Of a DNA stretch of 64,000 nucleotides, positions 47,082 through 64,000 are shown piece by piece. The stretch is from positions 558,001 through 622,000 of the forward strand of contig JAKMXF010000299.1 in NCBI GenBank assembly GCA_024704765.1. The letters run 5' to 3'. The notes under the pieces were generated by a model, which had not been told where the DNA came from, did not search any database, and was given only the letters and a program-made list of their open reading frames with translations. Position numbers and translations under genes: made by a program. The first letter of the stretch is position 1; every line of letters begins with the position of its first letter. The DNA is from Oopsacas minuta. Its lineage: Eukaryota; Porifera; Hexactinellida; Lyssacinosida; Leucopsacidae.

Positions 47082-50000
47082 TAAATATAAAACACAAACT
47101 GTTTATGAATGTATGTCCTCACATCTCCGAGATTACTGAACCGATTTTGACAGAATTTTGCATGCCGCCTGGGAGTCACCCTGGCACCCTGACTAAAAAA
47201 TAATTAAGAAATGGATTATTTTATCAAACCATATGTTATTCTTCAACATCTCTACCCTGCAATTCACAGTGGGTATTCGCTTCCAGTAGGGGAAATTTCA
47301 TATTTAAATCTTGTCAATATATATATATTGAGAACGATTAGAGATATGTAGGTGTATCTAAATCTTCAATTGCATTTTATCTGAATCCACTTTCATGAGT
47401 GTTGTAGTATCTCAAAGTCTCACCAACTGGATTTATTTCTAATCTTTCTTTTACAACTCAAAACAAATTTCGGCGAAATTTAATTAATTTTCTATTATTT
47501 AAACTTTGTGATGATACAGCATAATTATGGGTTATATAAAATGAATAATGCGAACATATTTTGTTGTGAACAAGACTTTCTCGCAATTTCTCGCACTTTT
47601 CAGGATATTATCCGCATGACACAAAACTATTGTATAAATATTTGTTCAGCGAAGTTCAGCGAAATATTAATAATACCAACATTCCATTCTATACTTTTCG
47701 TTACTATGGTATGTCAGGCTAGATGTTACTATGTTGATGTAATGTCTAACTCAACTATTATTCACAAGTCCACTTTCATTCTCGAAGTCAGTTGACCCGA
47801 GTTCGTCAATTTGTGGATTCAAGAAATTCATTAGGGTAGTGAAACTTTAAAGGTTATCATTTTGAGATAGCAATGTGATTGGCTGGTTGGAGAATCTAAA
47901 ATTTGAGTATTGATTAGATCAGATAAATTTCCTTGACAATCTTTCAATTCAAGAGGAGAAACTATAAACAAGAGAAAATGTGAACGATCACCAGTTGTTT
48001 GAGATCTAAGATTAGTTCACTGTGACTTCCCGACCCATCTACACCATGTTTAACCATAAAGTTGAGCGGCTACATCAGGGGTTCTTCAATATATTGTATA
48101 GAGTGCGATGATACGTCTCAAGAGATTTACAAGGTGGTCAATGTAGTTAAATGTTACTCCAATTGGATTTGATACTGATTGGTAATATTGGAATGGAGGA
48201 ATTAGAGTTGTACGAAAATCACGAATTTTAGGCCAACTGGCTAACTTTTGACTGAAGTTTCAGTCTTGTAATATAGTCCTGACGTTTAAGAACTATTTGT
48301 TCAAGATTATTTCGGATAGATCGTGGTGCATCGTTTATCTAAGCCGAGTACACCTCAAATGGTGGTTCTTCACATCTTTTGAGAACGTTGGTAATTGTGA
48401 GTCTATTCAAGTTTTTCTCCAATTATTCTACTTGCCAAATTGACATCTACTATAGCATTTCGATGGCCCTGTTTAGTATCCAGAAATATTTAATTTATTT
48501 CATTTTACAGCTTTATATGACTATAAATTATGTGTAATAATTTGATATATACTGATTTAGGGTTTAATATATATTTATTTTTGTAGTTGACATAATATAT
48601 CACATTCCTATACAACATACCCGAATCATAATATTATGCTTCAAACAAGATTTGGATACAATTCTTCAATAACTAATCCGTTGCTTAGTTACAGTATTCG
48701 TTATCGAAACAAGATACTATTATGAATATCCTATATAGTCCTGAATTATAAGAAACAAAATAAAATTGAATATTTTTGGAAATTAAATATGACGTCATAA
48801 TTTTTAAATACTAACTCATTCTCAAAATCTGACATTCCAAAAAATTGCCTTTAGTTAAAACCTCAGGCGAAAATGATGAGAATTGTTGAAGTTATAGCCT
48901 ACTGGAAATTTTTACCCAAAATAACCCACTGTGCAAATTGATGTATTTTATTCCATTTTATAATTGACCAATCAAGTTATACTTATTATTACCAAAATAT
49001 GACAACATACTTGCTATGGAATGTGATTGAAAGTGTAATACTACAGTTGATTCATAATTTATTGTAATTAATACACAATAACTAAATTTGAACTGATCCA
49101 TTGGAATCCTTAACTCGCTCTCCTAGAAACACCTGATATAAACACAACGGGGGAAATGTTTGGAGGAAGAAGCTTCACCCATTATTGGGGTGGAATAGTC
49201 CAGTTCCCGAATTTGAGATAATCCATACATGGTACATTGATTGTAGTTTGCAGTACTATAGATTAAGTCCTATGGTTGGGTATGAAGGACAATTGTGTAT
49301 TCGAGTCGATCAAAATATTATCACATATCAGGCCCGACGGCAAGGATTTTGAAGTGTTCCGGTTAAACTTAGTACCATTACAAAGTGGTCCAGTTGAATC
49401 TCACTTCTCATAGAAACAGTATTAGCAGCCCCATCAAGTGGCCGGTTAAAAAGCGCCAGCCCTGCATATGTTATATAATTAAGGCGCAGGGAAATTTCCG
49501 CAACTGAAGGCATAAGACGGCACGTGCCCGAGCCATACAGGCCGGAGTCTAAAATATTGTGCCGCACCCTAAAAAGATACTAACTACCCCTCTGCCCAGT
49601 CGTCCTGGCCCCACTAACTATTTATACTCTTATAACCGGAATAAAGTAATCAGAAAAGTATTAGAACAGTTTTCCATAGCATAGAGGTTATACCCTACAT
49701 GTTCTTATAACAGGCATCCACATACTAGTTGCAACTTTTGTAAAAATCAATTCTTCAGATTTCTATAAGATCAGTTGAATTTAGCTAGTTTTTGGAATGA
49801 AATGATGGAATATAGTTTATCTACCCAGCATAATGGCGTAATAATAATTTCGTTATGAATCATTGTAATTAATAATAACTTCCTCGGAAAAAATTTTGAA
49901 GGTAAAATTAGAAAACGACCGAGAGGTTTTAGTCCCAGTCCCGGTCTTGGTGAATATTGATGTTTCCCTGGGAATCCTAACCGGGAATGGACAACTAAAA

Positions 50001-50150
50001 GTTGTTAATTGAATTATTGAAGATTTGTAAAAATTCTAAAAATAGACTTTCATTTAAGTATTGTAGGTACTCCGCACAGTATTTATGAAATGGAAGGTGA
50101 TATTAATATCAAATTTTTCTTTCAAGTAGAAGTAAATCCTATATAACTAA
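47082..50150. other. Intergenic region, nothing recognised
   Basis: Three kilobases without a recognisable gene, RNA or element boundary. Short reading frames here lack coding character. The patch 49320-49620 is richer in GC, and 46490-46570 and 47,090-47,190 look repeat-like. Confidence 0.4.
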
Positions 50151-50271
50151 CACCTATTTTACACTCGCTGACCCCTGCCATTTTTTTGGGGTCAAGGAAA
50201 CTAGGTGAAGATGACTGACCTATAGTTATTATTTTATAATTTGCATATATCTTTTTAGAAGAAACATTTCT

Positions 50272-52271
50272 ATTTTCTCATTTACAGAAATACAACTTAC
50301 CTCTGATACAGCTGATAAAATTCATGTTTGAGTGTGTTATACTTTTAATCTTGCTGTATTATGGATTATCTTTTTATTTTTGGTTATTCACACCCAAACC
50401 AACACCTACACCCAAACCAACACCTACACCAATACCCACACCTAAAGAAAAGACAAATCTAGTGAGTAGGTTTGTTAGAATATCGGATTCTTCTGAAAGT
50501 ACAGACTTATCTCATTATAAAGGTATGAGTGTATATTAGCCATTTATCCTATCTAATTCAATTGAGCCTTCTCGAAGGCTTATGAATTTAGCTAATTAAT
50601 GAAGTATAATGAGTTTTAACACATTTTTACTGAGTTTTTGCAAGTATTGCCGTTGCATAATATATATATTTTGGATCCTGGATTGATTGAATACCTCAAT
50701 ATTCGCAAAGAATATTGCGCAGTCATCAATAATACCACATATGGTCATTTTCAAGATTACGTCATAATTGTCAGAAATATAATATCAAAATATATTATTA
50801 GGGTATGGGAAGTCGGGTATATATTATATGTGTGTAAGTTGGTTTGGCTGTAACATTGAAGGATGTCAAGTTATGGATGAATATTGGCCCAAATATACCA
50901 CCCAATGGTCACTACTATAACTCTGAAACTCGCTAACTTTATCATGAAAATTTTTGATATTTTGTGTCGCAGCAATCGTTAGATCCCATGGTATCATTTT
51001 TGAAACAATAAATTTACTAATTAACTCATTATAGCATTTTTTGACATAATTTCCAACTAAGCAAGCAGATGAAGTCATTTCGGTCAGGAAATACTTTGTA
51101 TATATAGAATTTGTTTATTGTCAAATATCAATAATACATTTATTCGGGTCACAATGTACCATTTTAATTTATGTATTCAATCAATCAAGGGTCCAAATTT
51201 TTCTGTGACCACCATTGCCTTGGTGTATACCTAGAGGCTTGCTCTCATAGATATATAGGGGTAATCAACTACACTGGATCCCATTTTCGCATTATCAAGA
51301 TACTCATACGTTGTAAATTTATTGTTGTTTTTACGGATATAAAGTAAATAAATAGTTGAAATCTTAAAATATTCGCACATAGAGACTTGCTCTTAACGGT
51401 TATAGATGGGTATCATGAGAAAGTGGATTAAACACTGATTTATGAGAGCCTGGTGTCCCAGGCTCTATCACACATTGCCTATTAATATGTATATTAGTTA
51501 TCTGTATAGAATATAAGTCATTAGACTAGTATAGTCTGCCACCGGATATTGTATTAGCCCTCTTTTACTTAACTCACTACGATCTTGCATTCCCCTCTGC
51601 CACTGTAAGGCGCTTCAATTTTGAATTTGAGCCGGATGCGGCAGGCCATGTTGTCATTATACTTATTCAAATATGCGTATTCGTTGTTATTATTTCACAG
51701 GGAATATTCGTTTTATTTTAGGATCAAAGCGACCCAACCTTGAGCTGACTCAGATCCATGAGAACAGATATTCTGCAGTTGGATACGGCGGGAGGTAAAT
51801 GAATGGGATAGTTATCTTGAGCAGCTGCGAATAATATACAAACTAACCCCAGATGTGATAGCGTTGCTAAAACTCGCAAGGTTTCGAGATCATATTAATC
51901 CTGCTGCTACCAACTCTTTCAACTTGGATGAATCTTCCGGAGATACTGAGTATTTCCGAGTTTATTTGGAACACAAAAATGGAAAAATAAATTTTGCTTT
52001 CGCTGGAAATCGTGTGAATTTTCAAATTGCACCTGTAAGAGAAGTTTTGAAACACACAACCACAATCTTGTGGGTATTTTCTTGGACCAACGAAAGAGTA
52101 GACATTCAACCAAAGTATATAACAATGGATGAGAAGGAAGAATTGGAGCAGTATTTTACAGGAAGGGCTGTTGAATATTTCGTGTCTGAAAATGGTAAAG
52201 CAGCACTAGATTATGAAAAAGAATACAATTCAAGAGGGAAATCTGATAATTGGTATCCAACTCTCAAATAA
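50272..52271 (+). pseudogene. Degenerate copy of the type II membrane-protein gene
   Basis: Exon 1 copy 50272-50522 keeps the hydrophobic anchor and phase-1 donor (GTATGAG), but the start codon has become TTT; an internal ATG at 50324 remains. It has an added Pro/Lys/Thr repeat (PKPTPTPKPTPTPIPTPK) after the anchor. The exon 2 copy 51722-52271 (acceptor TTTATTTTAG) has lost one T in GGCGTGGAGG (about 51790), giving an immediate stop, and the sense codon near its end has become TAA (52269-52271), so the protein would be shortened. It is the inverted counterpart of the intact gene at 39924-42796. Confidence 0.75.
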
Positions 52272-54712
52272 ATTCAGGAACTGACGTAGATATTTTATAT
52301 ATTATCGAATTGTATATTTGTTTGACATCGAATGTCAATTCGATGTCAATCTTTGAAGAAATGAACAATTGATGTATAAATCTATGGTACAAATATTTAA
52401 ACTCAATTATTGGGTAGGTGGGCGTTTTTGTTTGTTCACTTTGTATTATAATGATAGTGGAAGATGATTTGCGTATATAATATAGGGAATAACATATCCT
52501 TCTATTGAGGATATAGGAAAAGTACACAATTACATTGGGGGGTAATCGAGTATGCTGATTCTAATTTTCATACTTTCTAATCATATATGTAAATATATTT
52601 GCTGTTTTTATGAATAGTAAGTAAACAAATAGTTGAAATCTCGAAATATGCTTAGAGACTTGCTATTTAGGCTAGAGATGGATAAAGGACGATGAATCCG
52701 AGTTTCGCATATGCAAGTTTCTCTTATGTAAATTCTTTACTGTTTTTACGAATATAAAGTAAACAAATTGTTGAAGTATATATATTTATTAATTCAATTT
52801 TGCAATTTTATACTTTGGTAAATTCGAGGCACGAAGTGCGGAGTCTCATGCGAACACAAAGTGTTCGCAAGCCGCACAACGCGAGCAAGCGAAGCAACTC
52901 GTTTCTAATATGAGACAATTACCATTGTGTCGTTTGGACAATATTCTTCATTCTTACTGATATTTACTATGGTATCCGATTTAAGTTTGCATAGATACGA
53001 GAGACTATATAACTAGTTGACTACTGTAGATGTTGTTGAATGTTGATTGCCATCAAGGTGTTCATCAAATTTTAGATTTAATTTGATCCTCAAAATTTGT
53101 ATATGCGATTCGCCGCTTTCTATTTGCTTTTTATTATACCAATGTATACAAATTTATCATCTATAGTCACCAAAGAAATCTGCACGATTTTAGTTTGTTC
53201 TAACAAAAATAAGAAGTATAAATATTAAATATATTAGAAAGGGAACGATTCATTTTAATAAAATGATCAACAGATACAAGCGGATAATCTAACATTTGGC
53301 TGCCAACACTTTGGACGATTTGGGTATAAAGAATAATCATCAGAATTGATGAGGTGTCTAAGGTAATCAAATATTGATTACTTCGCTTAAAATCGTATGT
53401 GGACCATTTATCCCAAAGTAAAATGATTTTGGTACAAATGTTCCCCTTGATTACGGAGCGTTTAAGCCTCAGTATAAGTAATATATTAAAATTACAAAAT
53501 GTGCCCACAACATGGTAAATGTATTTATTAATGGGGCACTAGGCTAGTAATCAAACACAATCTTGGAAACATCCATGTGATAACGTGCCTCCTCATGTAG
53601 TTAGTTACCAACGATGATAATACTGATGAAATGCATATAGCAATGCCCTAAGGATGGCCAACATGGTGTCGATTCCAAAATACATGCATAAGATGGAGAA
53701 TATACCAACCCACCATCCAAATTCATAATTACACAAGCCAATGCCGTGTCATCAACGAAGTTTCCAAAGACTTTGGGTTTTAAATGTAAAGGAAGAGTAA
53801 ATATCTAATCATGACATGAAGTAATTCACATTCCAACAATACATATGCATCGTGATGGAATCCGAAGGTCCACTTGCAGTGATTAAATACAATTATAGTT
53901 TCAATGATATACAAAAGTTTTCTATGCACTTAGAGTTCTCAAAACCCCTAATATATGAGACAAATTTAACAAATGGACTAGAGGCATACCATCGAAAGTG
54001 GTGAATTATTTCCAAACAAATGAAAGGTTTCTACTGCGTAGCAAGAGAACATCTAATCTAATTACGAAACACGGATTGACTATTCCTTCGGAGTTCGGAT
54101 GCTATTCCACTGCACCTAGCTTACCCGATTATGAATAGTCTGAAGAATAAGTAACAAGTCGTATCTTTACAACCCGCTAACACCATAAAACCACACAACC
54201 ACAATCCTGTCACAGTTATTGTGGCTATTGTTCTATATGTGGTGGAAGTGAACAAAAGGGTATTGTGGGATTATGGGTTAGATTATGCATACATGAAGAT
54301 GAAATTGATTTGATTCAGTGTATTAGATGTATGTCTTGGTCCCATATTACTTGCGTGGCCTAAGAATTACTTTAGCACCTATCTTGTATAATTTCTATGG
54401 ACTGGATTTTTATAACAAGAGGGTCGCTATATTTCTCCAACCCTTTAATTTCGTGCATTACAGTTCACTCTTTAGCTTGTAGTGAAGAGATTCACTTTGA
54501 ATTTGAGCAAGCCCGGCGCTCTTGAGTGTTGCCCGGATGCTTAGCTACTTCTTTTGTTTGTTTAATTTCCCTGAGGTTCGAGTTATCGTATGTTGACGGT
54601 AACTGATAAGTATGCAATCAGATGACATCATTCGGCCTAGAATAATTTGTAGATATAGACTGTGTTGTCAAATATCAATATAGTCGACCACCGTTAATTC
54701 GAACTTTCCGCA
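51722..54712 (-). repeat. Right arm of the large inverted duplication
   Basis: Reverse complement of 37665-40500, with small indels. It carries the broken exon 2, a longer version of the Helitron-like element, and the same unrecognised 53.0-54.7 kb sequence. Together with the exon 1 copies it makes an imperfect palindrome whose centre is near 43.7 kb. Confidence 0.85.
52381..52908 (+). mobile_element. Helitron-like element with mini-hairpin tail (right-arm copy)
   Basis: Starts TCTATGG after an A and ends CTAA (52905-52908) before a T. The tail is a chain of hairpins: GCAC-GAA-GTGC at 52829-52839, GCGAACAC-AAA-GTGTTCGC at 52850-52868, and the terminal CGAG..GCGAAGC..CTCG at 52882-52901. The region with TATGAATA..AAGTAAACAAAT is present twice, making this copy about 145 bp longer than 39425-39806. 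No coding capacity. Confidence 0.7.
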
Positions 54713-54967
54713 CTTTGCCAACATTTGTACTAGACTATATCTGCATTTATCTCCAATGAATTACAGATACTACTTAATTATATATTAATTTACTTTCGTT
54801 ACATTTATATTCCTAAAAACAACAATAAATTTACATATGATTAATCCAAAAGTGTGAAAATCGGATTCAGCATGTTCGATATATTTAGTGAAGTTTTATT
54901 GAATTCAATTTACTTCCTTGATAAACACAATAAATACATAGTTATGAGACAATTTCAAAATTGGATA

Positions 54968-55203
54968 CCGTAAACTGGGGCTACTTTGGCCCACTGGGTT
55001 TGCTTTAGCCCAAATATCAAAGTTTCAAAGAAACTAGATTAGATTCAGTATTATACTTGAAAATGACTTGCCAAAATTTTAACGAATTTTCAAATATCGG
55101 TAGACAATTTCGAAAACAAATACAATATTTATTCGACACGTACGCAAATTTCAATATTTGGGCTAAAGGAAAGCCAGTGGGTCAAAATAGCCCCAGTTTA
55201 CGG
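54968..55203. mobile_element. 236-bp TIR element with TA duplication, nested in a family B repeat
   Basis: Ends CCGTAAACTGGGGCTA... and ...TAGCCCCAGTTTACGG form inverted repeats of about 45 bp with a few mismatches. TA lies on both sides (54966-54967 and 55204-55205). Removing the element and one TA rebuilds the family B sequence GGATACCGTAAATCC with one mismatch. This is a mariner/pogo-style signature; no transposase is encoded. Confidence 0.75.
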
Positions 55204-55401
55204 TACCTTAAATCCTTTCCTTGGCAACGGACAGACAAAGAGACAGACAACAATTTCAATTTATTGCCTGAATACTAAAGTTGTAAAAATAAATGATGTA
55301 TTTTTACTTTTAGAAAGCGGCGTTGTGTGGGCAATTACTTCTTATTATCTTATACAAAAAGGAAGTTATAAATTCTAGGTGACTTTATAACAACAACTAA
55401 C

Positions 55402-55488
55402 CTGGGGTCCTACCTATCTCCTGTGGACCCCCTACAATTATTATACTGCTTAGTGTAAGGGGTCCACAGGAGATAGGTAGGATCCCAG
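55402..55488. repeat. Long hairpin, 35-bp arms with two mismatches
   Basis: The left arm 55402-55436 (CTGGGGTCCTACC...) pairs with the right arm 55454-55488 (...GGTAGGATCCCAG), loop 17 nt. The whole unit is GC-richer than its surroundings. Confidence 0.85.
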
Positions 55489-56302
55489 CTTTGTTTTTGT
55501 TTCGAAAAACTGCTCATAGTATACAGTTTCACACAGGTTCAATGCTGCCCAGGGTTCGAATTTCATGTGTCGAGGAATGTTACCATTTTTCTAGAATGAA
55601 TTACAGCACGGCTGTAATTATCTCGCATTGAAACACGGGCATGATTATTTTGGTAGGTAATGTCAGGTAATCAGTAGATATAGATTTTCACACTTATTTC
55701 ACTTATCCATAGTGTTCTAAAGTATGTTAGTGTTCCTGGTCAGAGAGTTATTGTCCTGGCATTATGTGGATTCCCTTTTCTTGTCTATTCAAATAACTAT
55801 TTTGAATAAATACTGATTCCTTCAGTCTGATTGTCCTACTCAGTGCATTCATTGCTTCAAATTTAGCATTTTCGTGGCTTTTCAGATTAATGTATGATTT
55901 CTGAATCCGTTTCTAATTAGCTGCATAAAAATTAATATTTATACATTTCACCATTGTGAGAAAATCTCCTTTTCCCTTTCCTAGTTGGTTGCTTCGTGAA
56001 TTCAATACTTACATTTCCGTTTATTTCTACTGGTTTTTCTATTCATTGCAGTAACGTTTTAGCATTTCAAAATTTAATTTCCACTACAACTGTTCTATCA
56101 ACCTATGCATACTAATGTTCTATCATTTCGTTTAGATAAACAATTTGTAATATCAAGTTACGGACTCGATACTACGATCTGTTCAATAGTTAGTAATTGT
56201 TAGAATTGAGAGCTGTGAATATATTATATGCTAACAATATCTTGCTCATCATCTCAGTCTAGCTGTAATTAATTTATTACAATAATTACATCAATTGGTC
56301 AA

Positions 56303-63825
<7,523 letters not shown>

Positions 63826-63875
63826 GTGATTATAAGTTATAGCTAACTAAAACTTTACGAATTTGTCTGATCCAG

Positions 63876-63960
63876 GCCCAAAATACCTCTGTAAAACAAA
63901 AATCTGCCCTGGGGTCTTCCAGTTTCTTCAATCAATTCCGAACATACAAACATATATATA
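63876..63960 (-). repeat. Dispersed repeat copy in the last myosin intron of the window
   Basis: Reverse complement of 40948-41040 (CCAGGCCCAAAATACCT... to ...ACATACAAACATATATATA). It lies 50 bp after the exon 12 donor. Confidence 0.7.
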
Positions 63961-64000
63961 CACGCCTAACAGTTACATATTCACATATTTATCATATAAC

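Larger units (their letters stand above)
54713..56302. other. Spacer upstream of the myosin gene, mobile-element rich
   Basis: Contains a family B body (54790-55260) interrupted by a TA-flanked TIR element, a long hairpin at 55402-55488, and then about 800 bp of AT-rich sequence without features, which should include the myosin promoter and 5' UTR. Confidence 0.5.

Noticed and set aside
47508-47795. 95-codon frame as a gene
   Set aside because: No domain, no splice-site support, composition like its surroundings.
23150-56302. Retroelement or transposase coding sequences
   Set aside because: No reverse transcriptase, integrase, RepHel or DDE-type motif was seen; all elements here appear non-autonomous.

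Overview
The window is nuclear DNA of an AT-rich invertebrate animal. GT-AG introns of about 50-80 nt are mixed with longer ones, animal-specific families are present (RNF213, a conventional myosin II heavy chain, an NHL-repeat protein, a pepsin-type protease), and small non-autonomous mobile elements are dense. Sequence style and gene content would suit an early-branching animal such as a sponge, but the species cannot be fixed from the sequence alone.

Layout. (1) 767-23149, + strand: a complete RNF213 homologue. I could join 24 exons in phase into a 5101-residue protein with AAA modules, an E3 shell and an RZ finger, but without the RING finger found in vertebrate RNF213. (2) 23.2-31.1 kb: Helitron-like elements, a small two-exon Cys-rich membrane protein, and a frameshifted NHL-repeat gene with a further NHL fragment. 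(3) 31102-32712: an intronless Rieske/AIF-type oxidoreductase (AIFM3-like). (4) 33645-35636: a four-exon pepsin-family aspartic protease bracketed by nearly identical 240-bp inverted repeats. (5) 37.7-54.7 kb: a large imperfect palindrome built from an inverted duplication of an unrecognised two-exon type II membrane protein gene. The left copy looks intact; the right copy has lost its start codon and carries a frameshift and an early stop. Helitron-like elements, TIR elements and a minisatellite are scattered through it. (6) 56303 to beyond the right edge: the motor-domain exons of a non-muscle/smooth-type myosin II heavy chain with a Ser/Arg-rich loop-1 insert.

The genes do not form a pathway or operon. 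The most unusual items are the RING-less RNF213, the mobile elements whose ends are chains of tiny GNA-loop hairpins, the inverted-repeat-bracketed protease, and the duplicated novel membrane-protein family.
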